DNA of 40,184 bases from positions 1 to 40,184 of the forward strand of contig CAZFST010000034.1 of the NCBI GenBank assembly GCA_964522015.1, given 5' to 3'. A model generated the notes under the pieces. That model had not been told where the DNA came from, did not search any database, and saw nothing but the letters and a program-made list of their open reading frames with translations. This document shows positions 31,686 through 39,878 of this stretch, in pieces. Position 1 is the first letter of the stretch. The number at the start of each line of letters is the position of its first letter. Origin of the DNA: QQWI01 sp964522015 (lineage in GTDB: Bacteria > Bacillota > Clostridia > Peptostreptococcales > Acidaminobacteraceae). Position numbers and translations under genes: made by a program.

Positions 31686-31693
31686 GCTATAAT
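31686..31693 (+). promoter_or_regulatory. Extended -10 promoter of polA
   Basis: GCTATAAT, preceded by T to read TGCTATAAT (31685-31693), fits an extended -10 element; no good -35 box is present at 17 bp. It lies 55 bases before the polA ATG. Confidence 0.55.
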
Positions 31694-31748
31694 GGATTGG
31701 GTAATAAACAAACATTATTGACTTTATCATACGTAGAAGGAGAATCAT

Positions 31749-34460
31749 ATGACCCAGCGCGCATTGATTATAGATGGCAATAGCATTATCAATAGAGCTT
31801 TTTTCGGCATCAAGGGCATGGCCACACCAGATGGCTTCCCCACCAATGCCGTTTATGGCTTTTTAAGCATTTTCCAAAGCATCCAAGCAGAAATTAAACC
31901 GGACTATATTGCCGTTGCCTTTGACTTAAAAGGCCCCACATTTAGACACCTGGATTTTGTGGACTACAAAGCAGGCCGTAAGGGCATGCCCGACGAACTG
32001 GCCCAGCAGATGCCAGTGGTGAAAGAAATCCTACGGGCCATGGGGATTGTCATTCTTGAACTGCAAGGGTTTGAGGCCGACGACCTAATTGGCACTACGG
32101 CTCGCTTCTTTGCCACAAAAGACGTTGATAGCTTTATTTTGACAGGTGATAAAGATGCCCTGCAGCTGGTGGACCAAAAAACCTATGTTTACTACCACGG
32201 CACCAAAAACAAGACAATTTATACCCCAGAACTGGTCAAAGAAGACCTTGGGGTTTATCCCGATAGAGTCACCGACTTAAAAGGCTTGATGGGGGATAGC
32301 TCGGATAATATTCCCGGGGTGCCCTCCATTGGTAAAGTCACTGCCAATAAGCTATTGGAAGTCTTTGATACGGTTGAAAACCTCATTGCCAACGCCTCGC
32401 AAATCACCAACGCCAGACAAAAAGACCTGATTGAAACCCATGCCGCCCAAGCGGTGATGTCAAAGCGTCTGGCAACCATTGAAACCCAAGTACCCGTTGA
32501 TTTTGACATGGCGGAGTTAGCCCTAACCCCTCAAGATACAGAACAACTGGTGACCCTTTTTCAAAAATACCACCTCCACAGCTTCCTTCAAAAGCTTGAT
32601 CAAGGTGAGCAAAAGGTGATTGAACAAGTGGCAGCCCACTCTTTGTCCTTTCCAATTGTCACAAATATGGGTGAAGTCACCGCATTTTTAACCGAAGCAG
32701 TTCTCTCTAAACCCCTGGTTTTCCAAGCCCTTTACCAAAAGAAAACCGTTGTACAAGATCCCATCTTGTACCTTGGCCTCCTGACCACACCAGACTCTCA
32801 AACAGATGAGAAAACTAGCCAAGCCATCACAAATAACCTGGGATTGTTGATTCCACCGGCTTTCATTTTTGAAGCCATCAATTGTTTGAAGGCCCACGGC
32901 GATAAGGGTGGCAGCCTAGCCATTAAAGGTCACGACATTAAAAATGCTGTTTTGGCTTTAAAAGGCTACGGATTGGAGCAGGTTCACCCTGTTTTTGACT
33001 CGAAAATTGCCATGTATCTCTTGGATGCCAATCGGAAAAGTTATGATCTTGGAGATTTGACTTTAGATGTTTTGGGGCTGGCGGTGACTTCTGAGGATGA
33101 TCTTTTAGGCAAGGGTGCTAAGAGAAAGGAATTGGAGACCATTGAGGAAGACGCAGTGTTGGCCTACCTTGGACAGATGCTTGAGGCCCATTTGGCCCTG
33201 GAGCCAATTTTACTGGAGCGGATGGCTGCCCTTGAGGTACAAAACCTGTTTGATACGGTTGAAATGCCCCTTGTACGGGTTTTAGCCCATATGGAATACG
33301 ATGGCTTTAAAGTGGACCTTGATGTGCTTGAAACCATTGATGTGTCTGTGACAGAGGCCATTACTAAGCTGGAGGCTTCCATCTACGAAGCCGCTGGTCA
33401 AACCTTTAATATTAATTCGCCAAAACAACTTGGCACCATTCTTTTTGAAGAATTGGCCCTGCCAACGGATAAAAAGACAAAAACGGGGTATTCAACTGGA
33501 CATGAGGTGTTAGTTAAATTAGCGCCCCTTCACCCCATTGTGGATCAGATTATCGAGTACCGTATGTACACTAAAATTAAATCCACCTATATTGATGGGC
33601 TAAGAGCCGTATTAAACCCAATTACGGGCCGAGTTCATTCCAGCCTCAACCAGACAGTGGCTGCAACTGGCCGTTTGTCCAGCACAGAACCCAACCTGCA
33701 AAACATTCCCATCAGATTGGCAATTGGCAGAGAGCTCAGAAAAGTGTTTGTGGCAAAGGACGACGACCACAAACTGGTGGATGCGGACTACTCACAAATT
33801 GAGCTGCGGATTTTGGCCCATATGTCCAATGATCCAATGCTTAAAAAAGCCTACACAGAGGACATTGACATCCACGCCTTAACCGCTTCTCAGGTCTTCC
33901 ATGTGCCCCTTTCAGAAATGACGCCTCAGATTAGAAACAGCGCCAAAGAAGTTAACTTTGGCATTGTGTATGGCATGAGCGACTTTGGCCTTGCCGACAC
34001 CCTGAAAATCACCCGCAAAGAAGCCAAGCACTACATTGAGAGCTATTTTGCCAGCTACCCAAATGTAAAGTCCTTTATGAACAGTTGCAAAGACGATGCC
34101 GCAGCCACTGGGTATTCGGAAACTTTGCTAGGGCGCAAGCGCTTTATACCAGAGATCAAGAACAAGAACTTTAATATACGCCAATACGGCGAGCGAATGG
34201 CCATGAACACACCGATTCAAGGGACCGCCGCTGACATTATGAAAGTGGCCATGATCAAAGTGTTTGACGCCCTAGAAACCGCGGGCCTAAAAAGCCGCCT
34301 GATTCTACAGGTCCACGACGAAGTGATTGTGGACACCCACAAAGATGAAGTAGAAGCGGTAATGGCACTTGTAGAAAAAGCCATGACCAGCGCCATTGAA
34401 CTGACCGTGCCCCTCAAAGTAGATGCACACGTTGGCCACAGCTGGTTTGATGCAAAATAG
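31749..34460 (+). CDS. polA: DNA polymerase I
   Basis: A 903-residue replication and repair polymerase. Residues about 1-290 form the 5'-3' exonuclease/flap nuclease (IIDGNSIINRAFFG, FEADDLIGT, GDKDALQLV, LKGLMGDSSDNIPGVPSIG). About 300-480 is the 3'-5' exonuclease fold, but the usual DxE acid pair is not seen (PLVFQALYQ at that place), so proofreading is probably lost, as in many Bacillota. The polymerase domain fills about 500-903: TGRLSSTEPNLQNIP, motif A DYSQIELRILAHMS, motif B RNSAKEVNFGIVYG, motif C LQVHDEVIVD. AAGGAG precedes the ATG. coaE follows 115 bases later on the same strand, as in many Bacillota. Confidence 0.97.
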   Translation: MTQRALIIDGNSIINRAFFGIKGMATPDGFPTNAVYGFLSIFQSIQAEIKPDYIAVAFDLKGPTFRHLDFVDYKAGRKGMPDELAQQMPVVKEILRAMGIVILELQGFEADDLIGTTARFFATKDVDSFILTGDKDALQLVDQKTYVYYHGTKNKTIYTPELVKEDLGVYPDRVTDLKGLMGDSSDNIPGVPSIGKVTANKLLEVFDTVENLIANASQITNARQKDLIETHAAQAVMSKRLATIETQVPVDFDMAELALTPQDTEQLVTLFQKYHLHSFLQKLDQGEQKVIEQVAAHSLSFPIVTNMGEVTAFLTEAVLSKPLVFQALYQKKTVVQDPILYLGLLTTPDSQTDEKTSQAITNNLGLLIPPAFIFEAINCLKAHGDKGGSLAIKGHDIKNAVLALKGYGLEQVHPVFDSKIAMYLLDANRKSYDLGDLTLDVLGLAVTSEDDLLGKGAKRKELETIEEDAVLAYLGQMLEAHLALEPILLERMAALEVQNLFDTVEMPLVRVLAHMEYDGFKVDLDVLETIDVSVTEAITKLEASIYEAAGQTFNINSPKQLGTILFEELALPTDKKTKTGYSTGHEVLVKLAPLHPIVDQIIEYRMYTKIKSTYIDGLRAVLNPITGRVHSSLNQTVAATGRLSSTEPNLQNIPIRLAIGRELRKVFVAKDDDHKLVDADYSQIELRILAHMSNDPMLKKAYTEDIDIHALTASQVFHVPLSEMTPQIRNSAKEVNFGIVYGMSDFGLADTLKITRKEAKHYIESYFASYPNVKSFMNSCKDDAAATGYSETLLGRKRFIPEIKNKNFNIRQYGERMAMNTPIQGTAADIMKVAMIKVFDALETAGLKSRLILQVHDEVIVDTHKDEVEAVMALVEKAMTSAIELTVPLKVDAHVGHSWFDAK

Positions 34461-34575
34461 AAGTTAAGGGAAAACAGATATTAATAAAAAATAGCAAGGG
34501 CGCAAAATGACCTTAGACACAAAAAAGGTGCTGGCACGCTATCGCACTTGGACACAAAAGAGAACGGGGTAAACT

Positions 34576-35169
34576 ATGAAAGTCATCGGATTGACAGGGG
34601 GCATTGCATCAGGCAAATCCACAGCATCGCGGTACCTGGCTCAAAATGGGCTCCCAGTTCTGGATGCCGATGTGATGGCAAGAGAGATTGTGCAACCGGG
34701 CATGCCCGCCCTCAAGGAGATTGTTGAGGCCTTTGGCGAAGATATGCTTTTAATCACCGGGGAGCTGGATAGAAAAGCCCTGGGGCGCTTGGTGTTTTCT
34801 GACCCTGAGGCCCTCAAGAAGCTAAACGCCATAACCCACCCCAAAATCAGAGAGCGCCTGTTGATTCATTTACAGCACATCGAAGATATGAAAAGTTACC
34901 CGGCTGTGATTATCGACGCTGCTCTTTTAATGGAAACGGGCTGGCATGAGCTAGTGGATGACGTGTGGTTGATTGTCATTGATGAAAGCCACCAAATGAG
35001 CCGGTTAGTACAGAGAAATGCCATTTCAGAGCTAGAAGCCCAGACCATGATGGCCATCCAAATGCCCATGGCAGAAAAAATGAAGCTGGCCAAAGTCTGG
35101 ATAGACAACAACGGCCTGCCTTCGGATTTGTATCACCAACTGGATGAACTGGTGATGACGATTATGTAA
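34576..35169 (+). CDS. coaE: Dephospho-CoA kinase
   Basis: Phosphorylates the 3'-hydroxyl of dephospho-CoA with ATP, the last step of coenzyme A synthesis, in the cytoplasm. The 197-residue product has the P-loop GLTGGIASGKST at residues 5-16, LDADVMAREIVQPG (family DAD motif), DRKALGRLVFSDPEALKKLNAI and a lid segment LVQRNAISELEAQ. Length is normal for the family. The start is preceded by the purine stretch AGAGAACGGGG. It lies downstream of polA, an arrangement common in Bacillota, and probably shares its transcript. Confidence 0.96.
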   Translation: MKVIGLTGGIASGKSTASRYLAQNGLPVLDADVMAREIVQPGMPALKEIVEAFGEDMLLITGELDRKALGRLVFSDPEALKKLNAITHPKIRERLLIHLQHIEDMKSYPAVIIDAALLMETGWHELVDDVWLIVIDESHQMSRLVQRNAISELEAQTMMAIQMPMAEKMKLAKVWIDNNGLPSDLYHQLDELVMTIM

Positions 35170-35303
35170 AGCAAGACTTAGACTGTTAGGACAAGAAATA
35201 CGATTGTTAAGATAAAAAGCATAGCAGAAAAAAGATAGTGCACAATTCCAAAGATAAAATGCTCATTTGTAAAAAGTCAGACAATTAAAAACCCCAAAAA
35301 GTG

Positions 35304-35332
35304 TTGACATGTCCCCGTCCAGATACTATACT
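35304..35332 (+). promoter_or_regulatory. Sigma-A promoter of tRNA-Leu(GAG)
   Basis: TTGACA (35304-35309) and TATACT (35327-35332) with an exact 17-bp spacer. The tRNA begins 11 bases after the -10 box, so transcription starts almost at the mature 5' end. Confidence 0.92.
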
Positions 35333-35343
35333 AGTCAAGTAAT

Positions 35344-35429
35344 GCGGATGTGGTGAAACGGCAGACACACTATCTTGAGGGGGTAGCGCTCCTATGGGCG
35401 TGCGGGTTCAAATCCCGCCATCCGCACCA
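35344..35429 (+). tRNA. tRNA-Leu (anticodon GAG)
   Basis: An 86-base class II tRNA. Acceptor stem GCGGATG/CATCCGC, discriminator A, encoded CCA at 35427-35429. The anticodon arm CTATC-TTGAGGG-GGTAG gives anticodon GAG, reading CUU/CUC leucine codons. The long variable arm is present, and the T arm is GCGGG-TTCAAAT-CCCGC. Accessory DNA begins directly downstream, so it may serve as an integration site. Confidence 0.95.
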
Positions 35430-35440
35430 ATAGAAAAAGT

Positions 35441-35480
35441 AAGCGTCGCGATTAAGAAATTGATCGCGACGCTTTTTTTA
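35441..35480 (+). terminator. Intrinsic terminator of tRNA-Leu(GAG)
   Basis: AAGCGTCGCGAT (35441-35452) pairs with ATCGCGACGCTT (35463-35474), 12 bp and GC-rich, followed by a run of T. Confidence 0.93.
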
Positions 35481-35976
35481 GGTTTTTGGTGGTGGAGAGA
35501 AGATTGTGGTAGGGGAAAGGGCAGTAATGACTTTTAAATCGTTAATACTTATTTAAGAAACGTAGTTAAATTTTATTACTTAATTGAGATTGGATGACTT
35601 AGTTTGAGCAAATGCATACATAGTGCGTACGAACATTTTCTAAAATTAGAATTGCTTGACTATACTAAAGTTAAAACAAAGGTATTTGGTAAAAAGAAAT
35701 GATGGTATCAATATTTGGTTTAAAATGGTAGAGTGATTATAGAGCACAACTGTGTTAACGGATACAAAATCATCAAATGATGCTAGCCTTCTAGCAGGAT
35801 GCGATAGTAGTGATATACAACTGAAAAGCTCGGTGCGTGATCTCTGCCAGGGGTGGTGGGTGACTGCAGGTTCTATGGTGCGCTGAAATGAATTATTACT
35901 GTAGTTTTACTAATTGAGGTGTTAAATGTAATATCAAAATGATATAGTATAGTAAATGAATGAATGAGGTGAAGAA
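35481..35976. other. Gene-poor AT-rich stretch with one GC-richer patch
   Basis: About 500 bases between the tRNA terminator and the ATPase gene. No convincing gene is seen. Most is AT-rich with scattered stops. From about 35780 to 35887 the composition is clearly richer in G, starting with the hairpin GCTAG-CCTT-CTAGC (near 35780-35793) and ending GGTGCGCTGA. One frame there stays open for about 45 codons (ASLLAGCDSSDIQ...), which may be a gene remnant or a structured RNA. TATAGT hexamers near 35943-35953 may belong to the ATPase promoter. Confidence 0.5.
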
Positions 35977-36999
35977 ATGATTAACAAAGTGACATTACGT
36001 AACTACGGACTTATTAAAGAATTAGAATGGGATAACTTATCAAGTATAAATGTGATTGTTGGAACTAACGGAACAGGAAAAACATTTTTGCTAAAATCGA
36101 TATACAGTTCGTTAAAGACGATAGAGACATTTGGCAAAGGTAATGAAATTAGAAATGAATCAGAAATATTATCAGAAAGGTTATATTGGACATTTCAAAC
36201 ATCGCAAATAGGAAATTTAGTTACAAAAGGCTCCGAAAAACCTTTGGAGTCATCAATTGAGTATGACAATAAATTGTTTTTTTATTCATTTGGTAAAGAT
36301 ACTACAAAAAAAATAACTCAAATTACTAATAGAAATAGTCTTAGAGAATCAAACTCGATATTTATTCCAGCCAAGGAAGTATTATCACTTCAAAAAATAA
36401 TACTGCAATCTAAGGAATCTAGGTATTTTGGATTTGATGATACTTATTACGATTTATGTATGGCGTTACAAAGTCCCAAAACAAGGGGTAAAAATCACAC
36501 AGAAATTAGTCAAGCTAGAAAGTTATTAGAAGATTTACTTGAGGGAAGAATAGAAAATGACCCACATAGTGGAGACTGGATATATAAAAAAGGAAATCAA
36601 AAATACAGTCTTGGTGTTACAGCGGAAGGCATAAAGAAGATTGCTATATTAGATCAACTTCTTGGAAATAGATATTTAACCAAAGATTCTATTATACTAA
36701 TCGATGAGCCGGAAGCTGGCTTGCATCCGTACGCAATTACAATACTAATGGAAATCTTACATTTGCTTTCAAAAATTGGTATACAAATTTTTATAGCTAC
36801 ACACTCCTATTTTGTAATTAAAAAATTAGCATTGATAGCTAAAGAAAACAATATGTCAATACCATTTGTATCGCTAGATAAAAGTAATAGTATTGATTAT
36901 TATGATTTACAAGAAGGAATGCCAGAAAATGAGATAATTAGACAATCTATCGAGCTATATGATCAAGAAATAATGGGAGCGGTTACAGGGTGGCGATAA
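35977..36999 (+). CDS. AAA/ABC-type ATPase (OLD/RecF-like)
   Basis: A 340-residue ATPase of the AAA_15/AAA_21 type. The N-terminus MINKVTLRNYGLIKEL opens the RecF-like strand pair; Walker A is GTNGTGKT at 29-36; Walker B with catalytic acid is IILIDEPEAGLHP (Asp243, Glu244); the H-switch is ATHSYF (His276). The insert between them is short, so no long coiled coil (not an SMC). No TOPRIM or nuclease domain is fused. GAGGTGA lies seven bases before the ATG. It overlaps the next gene by ten bases, making a two-gene unit. Such ATPases usually power or gate a nuclease partner in anti-phage systems; here that role is inferred from architecture, partner and the tRNA-linked AT-rich context. Confidence 0.85.
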   Translation: MINKVTLRNYGLIKELEWDNLSSINVIVGTNGTGKTFLLKSIYSSLKTIETFGKGNEIRNESEILSERLYWTFQTSQIGNLVTKGSEKPLESSIEYDNKLFFYSFGKDTTKKITQITNRNSLRESNSIFIPAKEVLSLQKIILQSKESRYFGFDDTYYDLCMALQSPKTRGKNHTEISQARKLLEDLLEGRIENDPHSGDWIYKKGNQKYSLGVTAEGIKKIAILDQLLGNRYLTKDSIILIDEPEAGLHPYAITILMEILHLLSKIGIQIFIATHSYFVIKKLALIAKENNMSIPFVSLDKSNSIDYYDLQEGMPENEIIRQSIELYDQEIMGAVTGWR

Positions 37000-37508
37000 T
37001 AATTGAAGAATCTGGTTTGAAATTTGGTCCTTTTGAAACTGAAAACTTATTTGCTATTGAAAAATCAAAATTTTACAATAATGGAAAAGACAAACTTCGA
37101 ACGGTAGAGTTTTTACACATTAGCGATGATCAGCATACTTTGATCTGCGTTGAAGCGAAAACCACAGCACCAAATATCAATAACATAAAAAGTGAACTGG
37201 ATGTAAAAAGATACATCCATGAATTGGAGCAAAAAATATATCATTCATTAACTTGTATATATGGATTATGTAGTGGTAGACATATTGATACATTTTGTGA
37301 AGTTCCGGTGAAAATTATTTCAGCCAACATAATGCAAGTAAGGCTAATTCCGATTTTAGTTATTACCGATTTTGCTGATGAATGGTTACCACAATGGAGT
37401 GATAAAATTAATTTTGAATTGTCAGGTTTAAAAAGAGCCTGGAAAATCGAAAAAATTGTAGTTACTAATGAAAATGGCGTGAAAAAAATGGGTCTCGTTA
37501 CACCATAA
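36990..37508 (+). CDS. Putative PD-(D/E)XK-like partner of the ATPase
   Basis: A 172-residue protein not recognised as a named family. It contains a strand ending in LICVEAKTT (Glu55-x-Lys57), preceded by acidic residues Glu40 (TVEFL) and Asp46/Asp47, the spacing expected of a small PD-(D/E)XK nuclease core. A helix follows (VKRYIHELEQKIYHSLTCIYG), then more strands (LIPILVITDF). A GTG or ATG choice is open: the track from 36990 uses the GTG inside the ATPase gene end, where the frame overlaps by ten bases. It is translationally coupled to the ATPase. The nuclease call rests on the E-x-K pattern only; a nonenzymatic sensor is possible. Confidence 0.6.
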   Translation: MAIIIEESGLKFGPFETENLFAIEKSKFYNNGKDKLRTVEFLHISDDQHTLICVEAKTTAPNINNIKSELDVKRYIHELEQKIYHSLTCIYGLCSGRHIDTFCEVPVKIISANIMQVRLIPILVITDFADEWLPQWSDKINFELSGLKRAWKIEKIVVTNENGVKKMGLVTP

Positions 37509-37689
37509 TTCACATCAGCTTACACGTCACCTACTGCAAATTGTTCTGATGGCACAGTCTTTGCTTTGCGAGGGCTGTGCTACTTTTGCCCTAAGGGTAA
37601 AAGGAACGACATCGGCAAATGCGGAACGATAGTACGTCAAGAAAACTTGGTAATTTTTGCAGGCAATATCGGAACCAACTCCAAAAAAA

Positions 37690-37997
37690 GAAATGTGTCA
37701 TGGAGTCGTTGCCGTGCAATTGGCGCGTTGGACATTGCCGATTTTGAAGCTGGTTGCCAAAGAGGAAATCAGAAATGTCTCTTAACTTCATTAGTTGCTT
37801 TTGCTCTCGCCACGTTGGAACTGTGGCTCTGCCGCACAAGAATAGTCACTCTTGAATACGAATTGATTAAGTGCATTATCGTATAATGATAGTCTGGATA
37901 ACGTAAGTCAAGTGATTTGGGATATCTGGTGGCGTATCGATTTTTAAAAATAGCACCTCCCAACTTGTAAATTCGCAAGCAGGGAAGTGCTATTTTA
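37690..37997. repeat. About 300-bp dispersed repeat, copy A
   Basis: Shares long matched stretches with copy C (39438-39745) in the same order and orientation: GATTTTGAAGCTGGTTGCCA, ACAAGAATAGTCACTCTTGA, ACGAATTGATTAA, GTCAAGTAAT/GTGAT and CCCAACTTG.AAATT near the right end. Copies differ by substitutions and small gaps. A and C flank the DUF4236 gene. Confidence 0.8.
37947..37996 (-). terminator. Terminator of the DUF4236 gene
   Basis: AAAATAGCACCTCCC (37947-37961) pairs with GGGAAGTGCTATTTT (37982-37996) with one mismatch, with inner CTTG/CAAG arms; a T-run follows on the minus strand. It forms the right end of repeat copy A. The matching end of copy C folds less well. Confidence 0.8.
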
Positions 37998-38010
37998 GTT
38001 ATAAAGCCTC

Positions 38011-39105
38011 CTAAGTAATAGCCACCTTCTCGACTTTTTTAAATCCTTTTGTCTTCATAAATGACATATGGGTTTTAAAGTTAGACATCGCGTCTGATGG
38101 ATCAATCTTCTCTAAGTTCAGAGCATACAAGACATTTCTGCTTATTTTAGTTGACACAATAGTCGCAAACTCATCATGCCCGGTTGCCTCATCAACACGA
38201 TTATCATTTGCGTGTATGACAACTTCCTTAACCGGCAATGTAGCAAAAATATCTAACGCAATTCTCAAAATAGCACTACATACAAAATCCTGACACAGAT
38301 CCTGATAAGCACTTTTTGTCATTGCTTTAGTCGTAAGCTTACCAGAAGATGTTAATGATTTCGACTCTGTCGGTACTACCTCCTTAGTATTTGCTACAAA
38401 ATCAACCTCTACAATATTAGCATCATTCAACTGCACCTCAAAGACACTACCATATTCACTTAAATCATCAAGTGGCGCAAAGTCAATCATGACTTTCTCA
38501 TATGCATCCAAATCTCCAGTGAGTACGGCTTTGGCAGTTGCAATCATCTCGTTCCAATCACTGTACGCCTCAAGATCCTTTTCTCTAGCTTTTACAACGG
38601 TATCAGCCAACTCAAGGCGTTTCTTATCTACTTTTCCCATTATGTTATCAAAAAAGCCTGGCTTATATGTATCAAGCAGTTGCTGCGCTTTTTTCTCGTT
38701 CGGTCCATTTGAACCATGAACAAATGGAGCAGGCAACTTTGAAACACCTAACCAATCAATTTCATCGTCCCAATTTGTATGTAAACTTTTCAAGTCTGCT
38801 ATTAGCTCCTCATAGTGCTGTACTACTAATTGATCGCGCTCAAGTTGCTTCTGTACTGCTTGTTCTTTAACCCACTTATCATAATTAGCTGTGCTTGCAT
38901 TCTTTTTCCTTTTTGTGCCTGACGTAGAAGAAACAGAATACGAAATCCCAGTGCCAGGCATACCTAAAGTTGTCGTTCGCCTTCCCTTCGTGTTAACGCT
39001 ATACCTATAACCTTTGCCCCCCACACTAACACCCATGCTGCTATGACCAAGATTAACTCTAATGCCTGGTGCAATTTTGATACTTCTTCTAAACTTAAAA
39101 CCCAT
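38011..39105 (-). CDS. DUF4236-containing protein
   Basis: A 364-residue protein. Residues 1-60 are a clear DUF4236 domain: MGFKFRRSIKIAPGIRVNLG, then GVSVGGKGYRYSVNTKGRR and TLGMPGTGISYS. A basic, Ser-rich linker, a helical middle part (about 75-200; EEKKAQ-type charged helices) and a C-terminal alpha/beta part (about 250-364; AILRIALDIFATLPVKEVVIH) follow. The domain has no known activity; it is often found in proteins of mobile or accessory regions. AAGGAG lies seven bases before the ATG. It stands alone, with its own terminator, flanked by repeat copies A and B/C. Confidence 0.85.
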   Translation of the reverse strand: MGFKFRRSIKIAPGIRVNLGHSSMGVSVGGKGYRYSVNTKGRRTTTLGMPGTGISYSVSSTSGTKRKKNASTANYDKWVKEQAVQKQLERDQLVVQHYEELIADLKSLHTNWDDEIDWLGVSKLPAPFVHGSNGPNEKKAQQLLDTYKPGFFDNIMGKVDKKRLELADTVVKAREKDLEAYSDWNEMIATAKAVLTGDLDAYEKVMIDFAPLDDLSEYGSVFEVQLNDANIVEVDFVANTKEVVPTESKSLTSSGKLTTKAMTKSAYQDLCQDFVCSAILRIALDIFATLPVKEVVIHANDNRVDEATGHDEFATIVSTKISRNVLYALNLEKIDPSDAMSNFKTHMSFMKTKGFKKVEKVAIT

Positions 39106-39254
39106 AATATGCTCCTTCGTTAATCAATTGACAATGATTTTGCCTACTTACAATATTACCGTTTGTACGCTGTTTGTCAATCTATCAGGACTTGGTAATA
39201 AATTTTCCATCAAACCTTCTAATGGAGCCCTTGCTACATCGGAGCCGTTTTAGA

Positions 39255-39420
39255 AAAAGGAAATGTCTCTTAACGTAATTAGTTAATCTCGATCTCGCCA
39301 CACTGAAACCGCGACTCTGCTGCACAAGAAAATTCACTCTTGAACACGAATTGATTTAGAGATATATAGTGGATGGTAATAGTCTTGAGAATGTCAGTAA
39401 AGTAATACCACATCATAACG
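39255..39420. repeat. Dispersed repeat, copy B (partial)
   Basis: AAATGTCTCTTAAC matches copy A exactly, followed by ATTAGTTAAT, TCTCGCCACACTGAAACC, CTGCACAAGAA, TCACTCTTGAACACGAATTG in the order of copies A and C. The left third and the right hairpin end are missing. Confidence 0.75.
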
Positions 39421-39437
39421 AGCTTAGAAAAGAGAGC

Positions 39438-39745
39438 AGTGTCGTGGAGTCCTTTCGGTGCATGGGGTACGTTGGACATTGACGATTTTGAAGCTGGTTG
39501 CCAAGAGGAAATCGGAAATGGCTCTTAATTGCATTAGTTGCTGTTGCTCTAGCCAAAACTGAAGCTTGGCTCTGCTCCACAAGAATAGTCACTCTTGAAC
39601 ACGAATTGATTAAATGATATTTAACAAATATTTACAGTGTAGATAGGGTCAGTCAAGTAATATGTGATAACTGCTAGCGTATCATCTCTAAAAAGATCCT
39701 CACCCAACTTGCAAATTGGCATGTCGGGAGGGGATTTTGAGTTTT
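39438..39745. repeat. About 300-bp dispersed repeat, copy C
   Basis: Begins with GTGTCGTGGAGTC (copy A: GTGTCATGGAGTC) and ends with a degenerate hairpin around CCCAACTTGCAAATTGGCAT. It carries the same internal landmarks as copy A with scattered substitutions. Direct orientation relative to A. Confidence 0.8.
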
Positions 39746-39878
39746 TAAGATATTCGAATTGTTATTGTAGATAGCAGATGCATAAAATGTTAGAATATAG
39801 AAGTGGCTATTGAAGTCAACTATACGTAGTAAACCATCAATTTGGGATTCGCTGGTCAAGGGTCAGGAGAACTACATT

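Larger units (their letters stand above)
37509..38010. other. Intergenic region carrying repeat copy A
   Basis: About 500 bases without a convincing gene; a 106-codon open frame from 37566 has no ribosome site and runs across the repeat. The main content is one copy of a roughly 300-base degenerate repeat (from about 37690), also found at 39438-39745, and the minus-strand terminator at its right end. Confidence 0.65.
39106..39878. other. Intergenic region with repeat copies B and C
   Basis: About 770 bases without a convincing gene. It contains two further copies of the dispersed repeat in tandem (B about 39255-39420, partial; C about 39438-39745) and then about 130 AT-rich bases leading to the THEP1-like gene. 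Short open frames here translate repeat sequence and lack ribosome sites. Confidence 0.65.

Noticed and set aside
34507..34572. 21-codon open frame (MTLDTKKVLARYRTWTQKRTG) between polA and coaE
   Set aside because: It has an AAGGGCG ribosome-like site, but the product is very short with no hydrophobic or conserved pattern; chance cannot be excluded.
37566..37886. 106-codon open frame
   Set aside because: No ribosome site, Cys/Arg-rich shadow-like product, and it runs across repeat copy A whose sister copies are not open in that frame.
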